Source: Desulfobacula sp.
GTDB taxonomy: Bacteria > Desulfobacterota > Desulfobacteria > Desulfobacterales > Desulfobacteraceae
Direction: 5' to 3'
DNA length: 64,000 nt
Assembly (NCBI GenBank): GCA_023701135.1
Contig: JAMPXP010000020.1
Coordinates: 35,028 to 99,027, forward strand
The notes under the pieces are model-generated. The model saw nothing but the letters and a program-made list of their open reading frames with translations. It ran no database searches and was not told the origin of the DNA. A program made the translations under genes and the position numbers. Below are positions 52,647 through 61,646 of this stretch, one piece after another; the first letter of the stretch is position 1, and every line of letters begins with the position of its first letter.

Positions 52647-54089
52647 TCACCTGCTGAAAATTACGGCGGAAAATTCCGCCTGACGGGTCACCCCGTGGTC
52701 ATCGGTCCAGAACACCCGGTGTTGCCGGGAATCATCAAACTGGGCCTTGTCATCGTCCCCGGCCAGGCTCAGATAGGTGACCAGTTCGGCCAGGCCTTTT
52801 TCCAGGGGGTGTTCGGCAAGAATCTGGGCAAGGGTCACCTGCTCCCTTGTCTGAAGTGCGTTGCGGATAATCCCTTTCAGCTTGAGCTTGTCTACAAATA
52901 CCGTGGCATAAAGCAAATCCGACGGAATATCCGAACCATCTCCCAGAAATACGGTTTCTTCAATCATGGGTTTCACCGGTATCGTGTAAAGGGGCCGTTC
53001 CATGGGGAGGTAGACACGGGGGCCGGACTCGTCAATGGCCATGAAATCCTTTTCCGGCATGTTGTCTTTGACTTGAACGGCAAGGCTTTCAATGCTTTGG
53101 AGCACCTGCATGATCCGCTTATTTTCCAGAAAGGCCTGATCATCCAGATAGCGGCGCAATTGCCCGGACAATTTGGCAACGGTGCGCTGGGTATGCTCAC
53201 CTGCCTCCAGCCAGTCGTAATGCACCCTTTTAAGGCGCATATCCGGAGACAAGGCCTTGACGGCTTCAAGATCAAACACCCGGTGCAGCAGACCGGACAG
53301 TTCTTCCTGCCGGGCCGGTGACATCAAAAGATCCCAGAAGGCATTGAAACTTTTCCCCTGGTCGGATTCTGCGATGACGTCCCGCTCGCCGAAAAAGTCT
53401 TCAAGCAGATTGCCCTTGCTGCCTTCCCAAAGGGCAATCTGTTCCCGGATCTTCTGATCCAGGTGTCTGAAATTGTACTCCACCTCTCGGAAATCGCTTA
53501 ACAGTTCCCGGGCGGTTTTATTGACCAGCAGAAACCGGTCTTTGAGGGCCGTGTCATCCAGCACATCCATGCGGCCTTCCCGGACTCGGGCCAGTTCCTT
53601 TTCAATATCAGCCTTTCGTTTTTCAAGTTCCTGTATTCTCACTTCTGCATCAGCCTCGGTTCCTTCCACCATCTGGCGCAGCAGTTCAAAAATCGTCATC
53701 AGCCTGGACTCAGTTCCGATAAAAGGCCGCCGGACAAGATTCTCCAGCCAGGTCAGGGCTTTTTCCACCGAAGGCATAAGATCATAATGCACTTCGTCGG
53801 ACCCCTGGGGATAAAATTTCCGGAGCCAGCCCTTATCCTCCCCGGCCCAGTCATCCAGATAGGATTCCGCCTGCCGTGGAAAGGCGGCCTCCCCTTCTGT
53901 TTCCCGCAGCGCATAGAGATAGTCTTCCAGGGCCGAGGCAAGATCCGACCGGCTCATGCGCCTCTGGTTGGGAATAATAAAGACCTTATGGATAAAGGCT
54001 GCGATGAGCGGACTATGATCCGCCACCAGCAGTTTCCACGCCGGATGGGTTTTCCTCAATGCCTTTAATGCCGAATAATCAAAATCCAT
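52647..54089 (-). CDS. jetA: Wadjet subunit JetA (DUF3375)
   Basis: The protein of 480 residues is the MukF-like kleisin subunit. It begins MDFDYSALKALRKTHPAWKL with a winged-helix domain and has long coiled coils in the middle (MVEGTEADAEVRIQELEKRK, LFRLVNKTARELLSDFREVE). The ATG at 54089 is chosen because a longer frame would need a TTG start at 54125, and the family usually begins close to this sequence. It is the first gene of the jetABCD operon. No other defence gene is fused to it. Confidence 0.9.
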   Translation of the reverse strand: MDFDYSALKALRKTHPAWKLLVADHSPLIAAFIHKVFIIPNQRRMSRSDLASALEDYLYALRETEGEAAFPRQAESYLDDWAGEDKGWLRKFYPQGSDEVHYDLMPSVEKALTWLENLVRRPFIGTESRLMTIFELLRQMVEGTEADAEVRIQELEKRKADIEKELARVREGRMDVLDDTALKDRFLLVNKTARELLSDFREVEYNFRHLDQKIREQIALWEGSKGNLLEDFFGERDVIAESDQGKSFNAFWDLLMSPARQEELSGLLHRVFDLEAVKALSPDMRLKRVHYDWLEAGEHTQRTVAKLSGQLRRYLDDQAFLENKRIMQVLQSIESLAVQVKDNMPEKDFMAIDESGPRVYLPMERPLYTIPVKPMIEETVFLGDGSDIPSDLLYATVFVDKLKLKGIIRNALQTREQVTLAQILAEHPLEKGLAELVTYLSLAGDDDKAQFDDSRQHRVFWTDDHGVTRQAEFSAVIFSR

Positions 54090-54283
54090 ATGATCCCATG
54101 CCGTTTCCTTCAAAAGACCGTCCAATATTTAATGATCCTCAAATACCGGAATCTTGAGCGTATCAAATGAGTTCCTGTAGGACAAGACCTTTCCTTTTGT
54201 CAAGAAGATTCCAAACGTCTGCCGGGATCAAGAGTCTCCTTGTAAAACGGATATGGGATTGCCTATGCTGTTTCAGGTTCTTC

Positions 54284-54311
54284 TTGACAGAACCCCGGTT
54301 TATCATATATG
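54284..54311 (+). promoter_or_regulatory. Sigma-70-like promoter
   Basis: TTGACA at 54284-54289 is followed after 16 bases by TATATG at 54306-54311, a near-consensus pair. It lies about 35 bases before the small ORF at 54346 and about 350 before rsgA. Confidence 0.6.
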
Positions 54312-54345
54312 AATGAGTCCTTTATCAAAAGCATGAGAGGTTTTT

Positions 54346-54417
54346 ATGGTTATGAAATTCATGGATATTGTGTCAATCGTTGCCGACAAGGGGACCAACC
54401 TGCCGGTAGCGGATTGA
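54346..54417 (+). CDS. Possible small or truncated protein of 23 residues
   Basis: A GAGAGG site five bases before the ATG, and the promoter 35 bases before that, suggest real expression. The product MVMKFMDIVSIVADKGTNL and four more residues matches nothing I know. If one base were inserted or lost near 54410, translation would continue to a 38-residue product. It may be the remnant of a broken gene. Confidence 0.3.
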   Translation: MVMKFMDIVSIVADKGTNLPVAD

Positions 54418-54664
54418 TCATCGTTCTGCCCAACAGCTCCAAAAAAGAGCCCTGGTTTTAAAGACGGATTTTTCCTGTCGCTTCCCCCGCAGATCTCTGA
54501 TTGAGAATCTATCCCTAGAGTTGCCCCCTTTTGTCGGCAACGCCGCCTGTATCAAAATATACAAAAACCATCAAACGCACCGGTGGGACAGCCCTGCCTT
54601 GTGCGGTTTCATACACCGGCAAAAAACCGGTAAAATTACAGGAAAAGACAGGCAGGATTCAACC

Positions 54665-55777
54665 ATGAACATCGGACAAGATACAAACATAAACAACGAT
54701 ACGCATCATCTTTTACAAATGGGATGGACCTCCCATTTTCAGGCACAATGGGAACCGTTTTCCAACAACGGCCTTATCCCGGCCAGGGTGACCGGGGTCA
54801 GAAAAAACAGTTTTTACACCAGCAACGGGAAAAGCGAATGGCTCGCCACTCTGTCCGGAAGGCTCAAATATGACACCGGCGGCCTGTATCCGGCCACAGG
54901 GGATTGGGTCCTCATGACCGATGCCGTGATTTCCAGGGTGCTGGCACGGGAGAATACCTTATCTAGAGGCGCTTCAGGCGCACGCAGCAAACAGGAGGCA
55001 CAGCCGCAAAAGGAGCAGGTCATTGCCGCCAACCTGAATACCGTAGCCATCGTTTCAGGTCTTGACCAGGATTTTAACCTGCGCCGGATAGAGCGTTATT
55101 TGACCCTGGTCTACAACTGCGGCCTGGACCCCGTCATCATCCTGACAAAGGCGGATCTTCACCCGGACCCGGATCATTTTGCCGGTGAAGTGGAGGCTGT
55201 GGCCTTCGGCGTTCCCATCCACCTGGTGTCGGCATCGGAGGACACAGGCCTGGCCGCCCTTACGCCCTATCTGGCTTTTGGCCGGACCATGGCCATGGTG
55301 GGGTCCTCCGGTGCAGGCAAATCCACCCTGGTAAACCGGCTGTATGGTAAAGCCGTACAGCCTACGGCTTCCATCAGTACCCATGTGGGCAAGGGGAAAC
55401 ACACCACCACCTCCCGGGATCTGATCATGATGCCCCAGGGGGGAATGGTGATCGATAACCCCGGCATCCGGGAAATTTCCTTCTGGGAAGTGGATCAGGG
55501 GATCGACGCCGCGTTTCCCGAGATTGAAAAGCTGGGCCTGGAATGCCGTTTTGCAGACTGCACCCATACCCGCGAACCCGGCTGCCGGGTCCTTGGGGCC
55601 GTCGATGGGGGTGAAATTCCGAGGGGCAGGCTGGAAAATTATTGGAAAATGAAACGGGAACTGGAATATCTGTCCCATCGCCGTCACAAAAGTGCCGGCC
55701 GTGTGGAAAAGGAAAGGTGGAAAGAGGTCACCTTGAAAATCAAGGCCATGAAAAAAGGAAATGATAGGATAATTTAG
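54665..55777 (+). CDS. rsgA: Small ribosomal subunit biogenesis GTPase RsgA
   Basis: The 370-residue circularly permuted GTPase helps 30S maturation. Motifs in order are the OB fold (GRLKYDTGGLYPATGDWVLM), LTKAD (G4), VGSSGAGKSTLVNRLYG (G1), MVIDNPGIREI (G3), and a zinc site (CRFADCTHTREPGCRVLGAV). The ATG at 54665 has AGGCAGGATT upstream; a much earlier start would add 48 residues not typical for the family. It is divergent from jetA and unrelated to it in function. Confidence 0.93.
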   Translation: MNIGQDTNINNDTHHLLQMGWTSHFQAQWEPFSNNGLIPARVTGVRKNSFYTSNGKSEWLATLSGRLKYDTGGLYPATGDWVLMTDAVISRVLARENTLSRGASGARSKQEAQPQKEQVIAANLNTVAIVSGLDQDFNLRRIERYLTLVYNCGLDPVIILTKADLHPDPDHFAGEVEAVAFGVPIHLVSASEDTGLAALTPYLAFGRTMAMVGSSGAGKSTLVNRLYGKAVQPTASISTHVGKGKHTTTSRDLIMMPQGGMVIDNPGIREISFWEVDQGIDAAFPEIEKLGLECRFADCTHTREPGCRVLGAVDGGEIPRGRLENYWKMKRELEYLSHRRHKSAGRVEKERWKEVTLKIKAMKKGNDRII

Positions 55778-55794
55778 CGGATTTCCAAAATAAT

Positions 55795-55829
55795 GCGGCG
55801 GGGAAAGGGCGTTGTCCGCTCCCCGGCGC
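55795..55829 (+). terminator. Hairpin downstream of rsgA (weak terminator candidate)
   Basis: Arms GCGGCGGGGA (55795-55804) and TCCCCGGCGC (55820-55829) pair with one mismatch. There is no T run after it, so it may be a rho-dependent or a transcript-stability structure. Confidence 0.35.
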
Positions 55830-55945
55830 TTATAAGGTCCTTCATCTTGAGTATGATTTTCAGGGAGGCGCTATTTTATATGCTGTCTTGACTTTCCCAT
55901 GGCTTTTAATTATCTAAAAGCAAATCGTCAATCCAGGAGCTCTCC

Positions 55946-56341
55946 ATGAAATTTGAGGCGCACGGCACATTTGATCTTTCCATCAAGGGAGAAATTTTTA
56001 TCATACGATTTTTTCACAAGTGGAACCTGGAAGGGGCCAAGGCTTTTTTTATCCAATATAAAGAGCTTATTCAACACTGCAATTTCAAGAAATTCGGTGT
56101 TCTGAGCGATCTTAAACAATTTGAAGGGGGAACCCCGGACGCAATTGAATTCTTTGAAGGGATTTCCGACTGGGCCCAGGAAAACGGTCAGGTTGCCCGT
56201 GCCCTGATTCTAGACTCGGGTTTAAAAGAATTTACGATCCATAAGATCGACAAAGGAAAAAAACGCTTCCATATCCGGGCCTTTTCCGATGAGGCAGAGG
56301 CCCTGGTCTGGTTTGAAAGCCTCGGCCTGGCCGTTTTATAG
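55946..56341 (+). CDS. SpoIIAA/STAS-like protein of unknown role
   Basis: The 131-residue protein shows alternating strands and helices typical of the SpoIIAA-like fold (IFIIRFFHKWNLEGAKAFFI, FGVLSDLKQFEGGTPDAIEF, FHIRAFSDEAEALVWFESLG), but the phosphorylatable serine of true antagonists is not obvious. Such proteins are common in marine deltaproteobacteria. GGAG lies eight bases before the ATG. No operon partner is visible. Confidence 0.65.
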   Translation: MKFEAHGTFDLSIKGEIFIIRFFHKWNLEGAKAFFIQYKELIQHCNFKKFGVLSDLKQFEGGTPDAIEFFEGISDWAQENGQVARALILDSGLKEFTIHKIDKGKKRFHIRAFSDEAEALVWFESLGLAVL

Positions 56342-56402
56342 GCCAGGCTTGGCTGCTGTGGGGGCCGGCCATGTTCAAGGCCAAAAATCTTTGCAGCTTG
56401 TT

Positions 56403-57272
56403 CTATTCCGCCAGGAGAGCTTTGATGGCCTTCAGGTTCATCTGTTTTATAACCCCCATGGCCCTTTTTTTTTCACCGGAGACCCTGATCACAACAGTCC
56501 GGACTTTGGTGGATGCCGCTCCCGGGATTTCGTCGGCCTGCATGGAGGCGGTATTGTCCTCCTGAATATACCTGAAATCACCCATAAATACATAGGTGGT
56601 GCCTTCATGCCAACCCTGGGAGGTGTGGGCCTCATGATCCATGCGGACCACGGGACATCCTTCCAGAACCGTCTGCTCCGAGGGGATGCGAACAAATTCC
56701 TGATAAAAGACGTTGGCAGACAGATCGACCTTCAGCTCAACATCATGGGGGGTCAGGTCCCTGATCTGCTGATCCAGGGCCTGGTTATTTCCGGCCGCCT
56801 GTTCATTGAACCGTTTTCCAAGCGCCTCCATTTCTTTTTGAAGGGCTTCGGCCCGCGCTGTATCCTTGGCTTCAATCGCTTTTCCGAATTCCTGGGCCAG
56901 CTTTTCCAATTGGGCCGTGTCGTCTTTCATTTTTGTATCGGATGATTGTTTTTGAGCCTGCTTCATCAACATCTGGTCCATTTCCGCTTTAGCGGCCTGG
57001 ATTCTTTTATCATCTTGCCATTTGATATGATAGTCCACCTGCATGGGAAAGGTTTCCTGGCCCTGGACAACGATTTCCGGCGGTTTAAGATCGGTTTTTT
57101 CCACTTTGCTCCAACCTTCAGGGCCCTGGGGGAGAGCGGTTTCAAATGCCGTTAATACCTTGAGTGCAAAGGTTTTCTCCAAAAGCGTGGAATGGCGGCT
57201 GTCACCATCTGCGAAAGCGGTTGAGATCCATAAGACAACCAACCATCCTGTCCAAAAAGCCTTTTTAATCAT
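56403..57272 (-). CDS. Exported protein of unknown function
   Basis: Starting at the ATG at 57272 (AAGGAGAGAC upstream), the 289-residue protein has a signal peptide (about residues 1-21, ending STAFADG). The middle, about 95-165, is a Lys/Glu/Gln-rich helix that is probably coiled coil. The C-terminal part is beta-rich (VRIPSEQTVLEGCPVVRMDHE, GTTYVFMGDFRYIQE). I recognise no family. It is the last gene of the minus-strand operon, 26 bases after rarD. Confidence 0.75.
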   Translation of the reverse strand: MIKKAFWTGWLVVLWISTAFADGDSRHSTLLEKTFALKVLTAFETALPQGPEGWSKVEKTDLKPPEIVVQGQETFPMQVDYHIKWQDDKRIQAAKAEMDQMLMKQAQKQSSDTKMKDDTAQLEKLAQEFGKAIEAKDTARAEALQKEMEALGKRFNEQAAGNNQALDQQIRDLTPHDVELKVDLSANVFYQEFVRIPSEQTVLEGCPVVRMDHEAHTSQGWHEGTTYVFMGDFRYIQEDNTASMQADEIPGAASTKVRTVVIRVSGEKKRAMGVIKQMNLKAIKALLAE

Positions 57273-57298
57273 ATTGTCTCTCCTTATCATCGTTCATT

Positions 57299-58180
57299 TC
57301 AAAATTTCATTTTTTTCAATTTGGCCAGGGATTCCCAGGTATAAAGAAACACGCCGATCCAGATACACCCAAAAGTGATCAGGTGGTGACGGGTGAAGGG
57401 TTCCTTATAGATGAAAACGCCCAGTATAAAGGCAAGGGACGGGGACAGATACTGCAGGATGCCGATGGTGGAAAGGTTCAGCCGTTTTGCGGCGGTGGCA
57501 AACCAGAGCAGGGGCAGGCTGGTCACCACACCGGCCCCGACCATCCAGAAGGTCAGGACCGGGTCTTTCATAAATCCGGTTTCGCCAAATTCCATCTTGT
57601 ACAGGATATATCCCAGGGCCGGAACAAAAAGGACCATGGTTTCGATGAACAGCCCCGGTATGGGAGCGGTCTGTATTTTTTTCCGGGCATACCCGTACAG
57701 GCTGAAAGAGGTGGCCAGGGTCAGGGCGAACAACGGCAAAGCCCCATAGCCCAAAATGGAATACATCACCCCGGCAAGGGCGCAGAAAACGGCCAGGGAT
57801 TGGACCCGGTTGAAGGTCTCACCCAGCAAGAGAAATCCGATCAGCATATTCATCAACGGATTGATATAATACCCGAGACTGGTTTCCATCACCCGGCCCG
57901 TGTTCACGGCCCAGATATAGACGAACCAGTTCAGCCCGATGAGGAGCCCGCTGATGATAAGGCCTTTTATCTTGGCCGGAGTTCTGACGATGCTGCCGAC
58001 TTCCGCCCATCTTTTCTGCACCGAGATGGTCATAAAAAGAAAAAGGCAGGACCAGACGATCCTGTGACAGAGGATCTCAAAGGGACTCGCCGTCTGCATC
58101 TGCTTCCAGTAAGCCGGCAAAAGCCCCCATGCGGCAAAGGCTGCAAGGGCGGATAAAACACCGATGAGCCGCTCGTTCAT
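57299..58180 (-). CDS. rarD: EamA-family transporter RarD
   Basis: The 293-residue protein has ten membrane segments and the RarD-type motifs AAFAAWGLLPAYWKQM, GLNWFVYIWAVNTGRVMETSLGYYINPLMNM and LYKMEFGETGFMKDP. RarD was linked to chloramphenicol tolerance in Pseudomonas; its substrate is unknown. The gene is 13 bases after the preceding unknown gene, so it belongs to the operon beginning at 63119. Confidence 0.9.
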   Translation of the reverse strand: MNERLIGVLSALAAFAAWGLLPAYWKQMQTASPFEILCHRIVWSCLFLFMTISVQKRWAEVGSIVRTPAKIKGLIISGLLIGLNWFVYIWAVNTGRVMETSLGYYINPLMNMLIGFLLLGETFNRVQSLAVFCALAGVMYSILGYGALPLFALTLATSFSLYGYARKKIQTAPIPGLFIETMVLFVPALGYILYKMEFGETGFMKDPVLTFWMVGAGVVTSLPLLWFATAAKRLNLSTIGILQYLSPSLAFILGVFIYKEPFTRHHLITFGCIWIGVFLYTWESLAKLKKMKF

Positions 58181-58193
58181 AAAACCGGCCGGA

Positions 58194-59000
58194 TCATCCC
58201 TTTACCTCAATGACCAGTTCGGCTTTGACGGCTTCGGCCTGGTCAGGTGACGGAAGATAACAGAGGTGGTCGTTTTTCTTAAACCCCAGTTTCGGCAGGA
58301 GTTTGATCCGGTACGGAGACAAAACAGCAGATTCTGATGCATCGCGGATAAAGCAGACGTTGAAAGAGCCTTTGAGAAAGGTTCCCCACTGGGAGAGCAC
58401 ATCTTTGGTCAGGACATATTCAATGCCCTGTTCCCCCTTGTCCGTTAAAAACCGGAACAGTCTGAACATATTCTTGATCCTGTTTTCATATTTTGTCGCA
58501 TCCTGTTTGTCTGCTTTGCTGGTCAGGGCCCCCATGGCCTTTGACAACATGGGAATGGGGCTCATACCGCCGATGATGGACCCGGCTAGGCTGAGATAGT
58601 TGGTGGATTCATCCTTCATGGTATTGAAGGGCCTGAATCCGTTCATATCGGCTTGGGTAACGATACATTCACAATCGGGCCCCGGTGTTTCAACCAGGAC
58701 CTGGATGCAGATGCTCCGATCCTCCCTCAGGGCCCCCACCCAGTCAAAAACGGGAGATACCGCAGAGGGTGCTGACACACCGAATTGCCATTCAAAATGA
58801 TGAATCGCCTCTTTTTTTTTCAGGTCCTTGCAGAAAAGGCCCGAGGGAGAAGCCATGAGCGAAGTATAAAGGTTCAGATATTCCTTATGGGGGTCATAAT
58901 TCTTTTTTCCCTGTCCCGTCAGCAGCCGGATGGACCGGTTGTCGGTGTCGAAATCCGAGATTTCAAGTTCGTGAAATACTTTATTGACCTTAATTTCCAT
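58194..59000 (-). CDS. Protein of unknown function
   Basis: The 268-residue protein has no signal peptide. It has a hydrophobic stretch at about 139-160 (LSLAGSIIGGMSPIPMLSKAM) and is otherwise soluble and beta-rich. No family is recognised. It follows the acyl-AMP ligase by 21 bases and is preceded by GGGGAGAACCT. Its conserved placement in a lipid-like operon, if confirmed in other genomes, would be informative. Confidence 0.75.
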   Translation of the reverse strand: MEIKVNKVFHELEISDFDTDNRSIRLLTGQGKKNYDPHKEYLNLYTSLMASPSGLFCKDLKKKEAIHHFEWQFGVSAPSAVSPVFDWVGALREDRSICIQVLVETPGPDCECIVTQADMNGFRPFNTMKDESTNYLSLAGSIIGGMSPIPMLSKAMGALTSKADKQDATKYENRIKNMFRLFRFLTDKGEQGIEYVLTKDVLSQWGTFLKGSFNVCFIRDASESAVLSPYRIKLLPKLGFKKNDHLCYLPSPDQAEAVKAELVIEVKG

Positions 59001-59021
59001 AGGTTCTCCCCTATCCGGTGT

Positions 59022-60731
59022 TCAGTTTGCCTTGGCGTCCCAGCCCCCTTCTTTTCTCAGCTTTTCCACGATGGGGACGGCCAGGGCCGATAATTTCAGT
59101 TTGTTGACCTTTGTGCTCCGGGTCAGGGGCAATTCCTGGTCCGAGGGCCAGATCTCCACATGCTGGGGCCTTTTATAGGAGGCGATGGATTTGCAGTGGT
59201 CCATGACATCCTTGGCTGTGATGGCAGACCCTTTGGACGGCCTCACAAAGGCCATGATCCCTTCGTCAAAGAGGTCGTGTTTTACGCCGATGACCTCGGC
59301 CATGTCCACACCTTCCATACGGCCGATATGCTCTTCCACCTCACCGGGAAAGACATTGTATCCCTTCTGCTTGATCATGAATTTTTTCCGGCCGGACAGA
59401 TACAGGGCCTTATACCCGGACATCTGTTTAACATATCCCAGATCCCCGGTATACAGGATGCCTTCCCTGGAAACAGCCTTCCGGGTTTCACCGGGCTGGT
59501 TGAAATATCCCAGGAATACGATGGGCGAATGGTAACAGATTTCTCCAATTTCTTCATCGGCCAGTTCTTCGCCGGCAGACCCGTCCGTGTTCATGGGTTT
59601 TCGGACCGTAACCGGCGCCAGATCGGGAAAGGCCCTCCCCACCTGGCCGGCCATCTCTTCCAGGGGGATGCCCATGGGGGTGAAGGTGGCAAACCCGGCG
59701 TTTTCCGTCATGCCGATGCCGGTCCCGAATTTCGGGGCCATGCGGGCCAGTTTTTTCAAAAAGGCGGTGTCCACGGCAGAGCCGGCATAGACCACACATT
59801 CGAGGCTTGAAAGGTCATAGGTGTCATAGCCTGGGAAATTCCAGAGCATCCGGAACATGGTGGGGATCTGGCCGATGACCTTGACCCGGTGCCGTTGAAT
59901 GGCCTCCAGGGTGGCCTTGGTGTCAAAGATCCTGAGAAGAACGGCTTTTCCGCCCATGTAAAGTGTGGTCATGAGGGTCTCGGTGATGCACCCCACATGG
60001 CTGGGCGGCAGGTTGACAAGGATGGAGAATTCCGTCCGGTCTCCCTTAAACGCAATGCCCCGTTCCAGGATCTGGTTCTGGACCAGGATATTTTCATGGC
60101 ATAACACGGCGGGCTTGGGCTCCCCCGTGGTGCCGGTGGTATAGATGATCAGGGCAGGGGTCCGTTTGTTCAGGGTTTGGCAGGCCTTTTGAAGCCTGCC
60201 CGTGACCATGTCGCTCAGTTTCAGGAGAATAAGCCGCGGTTTGTTCATGAACCGGGAGATGCCGATGGCGCCGTCAATAATATCGCCGGGTTTTGGGTCC
60301 GGGGTGAACTGCACCAGGTGTTTTACGGCAGGACACCCTTTTTGCACGGCCATTCCGACCTTTCTGAAATCCCGGACCGGCGTATTCCCCAGAAAGAAAA
60401 AGGCTTTGGGTTCTATTTTATTGATGTCCCGCACCATTTCGTCTTCGGTGAGCCGCACATCCAGGGGCGCAAAAATAGCCCCGATTTTAAAACAGGCATA
60501 CATCAGGGCCATATGCTCCGGCAGCAGGACAAGCTGGGTGGCCACCCGGTCCCCCTTTTGGATGCCCAGGTCCAGCAAGCGGAGGGCAAAAAAATCCATC
60601 AGGGTCCTGAATTTTTTATAGGTGATTTCCCGGCCGTCTTCATGCTGGACCATGGCCAGGGCATGGGGTTGGATCTTTGCCCATTGATCAATGTAATCGG
60701 TGACCAGCGGCAATCTTTCCGTTTGATTCAT
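59022..60731 (-). CDS. Acyl-AMP ligase (class I adenylate-forming family, acyl-CoA synthetase-like)
   Basis: This 569-residue enzyme has the A3 phosphate-loop motif IIYTTGTTGEPKPAV, the A8-type region GRKKFMIKQKGYNVFPGEVEEHI and the catalytic C-terminal Lys in LTRSTKVNKLKL. It activates a carboxylic acid (probably a fatty acid) as an acyl-adenylate, then passes it to CoA or a carrier. The start overlaps the MaoC-like stop by four bases. The substrate cannot be read; the operon hints at lipid or polyketide-like metabolism. Confidence 0.9.
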   Translation of the reverse strand: MNQTERLPLVTDYIDQWAKIQPHALAMVQHEDGREITYKKFRTLMDFFALRLLDLGIQKGDRVATQLVLLPEHMALMYACFKIGAIFAPLDVRLTEDEMVRDINKIEPKAFFFLGNTPVRDFRKVGMAVQKGCPAVKHLVQFTPDPKPGDIIDGAIGISRFMNKPRLILLKLSDMVTGRLQKACQTLNKRTPALIIYTTGTTGEPKPAVLCHENILVQNQILERGIAFKGDRTEFSILVNLPPSHVGCITETLMTTLYMGGKAVLLRIFDTKATLEAIQRHRVKVIGQIPTMFRMLWNFPGYDTYDLSSLECVVYAGSAVDTAFLKKLARMAPKFGTGIGMTENAGFATFTPMGIPLEEMAGQVGRAFPDLAPVTVRKPMNTDGSAGEELADEEIGEICYHSPIVFLGYFNQPGETRKAVSREGILYTGDLGYVKQMSGYKALYLSGRKKFMIKQKGYNVFPGEVEEHIGRMEGVDMAEVIGVKHDLFDEGIMAFVRPSKGSAITAKDVMDHCKSIASYKRPQHVEIWPSDQELPLTRSTKVNKLKLSALAVPIVEKLRKEGGWDAKAN

Positions 60732-61615
60732 TTTATTTCCTTTGTTTTAATTTTCATATAGCCGTTGCGGATCGCTTTTTCCCCGTTTTCGTTGAGGACT
60801 TCAAAAAACACGTCCGTATGATTTGCCTGCTTTTTTTTGCCGGTGCAGCAGACCTTGATATCGGTTCCGGGCCGGACCATGCCTGAAAACCTGCAGGCGA
60901 TTTCGGCAACGCGTTCCGGGTCCCGACCCGCTTCCTGGTTGACCAGCTCGCGGACGGCATAGGCCAGGGTTGCCGTTCCCTGTAAAATAACGCCCGGAAG
61001 GCCTACCATGCGGGCAAAGGCCGGTGAAGTGTGAATGGGAAATTCAATCCCGGTGCAGCCGTCGTAAACATAGGGCCGCTCGGGTGAAATGGGAATATCG
61101 GAGGTCCAGAGGATGTCCGCCTTGCCGTCATATTCGGGAACCTGGGAAAGCTCTCCGTCTATGGCGGCTTCCCGGCAGGAAACCCCTCTCAGCATGGCGC
61201 CGATGGTTTCGGTAAAGACAGGAAGCCCGGCCGCATCTTTGGCCTCAAGCCGGATGAGGGCATGGGTTCCGGCCCGGTGGGGCAAAAGGGCCTTGATGCG
61301 CCCGTGGATGGACAGATGGTCCCCAGGCCGCATGGGGCGATGCAGAACCAGGTGTTCCGTGTAATGCACCTGGGTCATGAGGACTTCCGTGGGAAAGTCC
61401 TCTGAGTCGATAAATTTGTCCAAACGGCTTAACACCGGCCAGGTGACGGCTACGGCCATCATGGGGGGAGAGAGAATGCCCTCTTTTTTTTCGTCATCGA
61501 AATAGGCTGGATTGGTATCCTCCACTGCGGCGGCATAATTGCTGATATCCCTGGCGCTGATCTGCGCGTGATAGGGTTGAAGGGTTGTGCCCACAAGGTG
61601 CTTGTCCAGGTTCAT
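60728..61615 (-). CDS. MaoC-like hot-dog-fold dehydratase domain protein
   Basis: The 295-residue protein has two hot-dog-like halves. The first carries YAAAVEDTNPAYFDD, close to the (R)-hydratase D-x-N-P-x-H pattern but with Tyr in place of His. The second carries EFPIHTSPAFARMVGLPGVILQG, close to the MaoC hydratase signature. It may hydrate or bind enoyl thioesters. ATG at 61615 has CGGAG nine bases upstream, and a longer start at 61711 would overlap the upstream gene. It is translated in coupling with the acyl-AMP ligase. Confidence 0.85.
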   Translation of the reverse strand: MNLDKHLVGTTLQPYHAQISARDISNYAAAVEDTNPAYFDDEKKEGILSPPMMAVAVTWPVLSRLDKFIDSEDFPTEVLMTQVHYTEHLVLHRPMRPGDHLSIHGRIKALLPHRAGTHALIRLEAKDAAGLPVFTETIGAMLRGVSCREAAIDGELSQVPEYDGKADILWTSDIPISPERPYVYDGCTGIEFPIHTSPAFARMVGLPGVILQGTATLAYAVRELVNQEAGRDPERVAEIACRFSGMVRPGTDIKVCCTGKKKQANHTDVFFEVLNENGEKAIRNGYMKIKTKEIK

Positions 61616-61646
61616 ATCAAATCTCCGGTTCTTGATGAAAGCATTT

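Larger units (their letters stand above)
54090..54664. other. 575-bp divergent region between jetA and rsgA
   Basis: It holds a good sigma-70-like promoter (54284-54311) and a small ORF (54346-54417) on the plus strand. One base later in the next frame the text continues as SGLIIVLPNSSKKEPWF before a stop, so a frameshifted remnant is possible. The rest is AT-rich to mixed and shows nothing I recognise. The jetA leader and ribosome binding site lie at its left end. Confidence 0.5.

Noticed and set aside
60177..60761. 194-residue plus-strand frame opposite the acyl-AMP ligase
   Set aside because: Antisense shadow with no recognisable domain.
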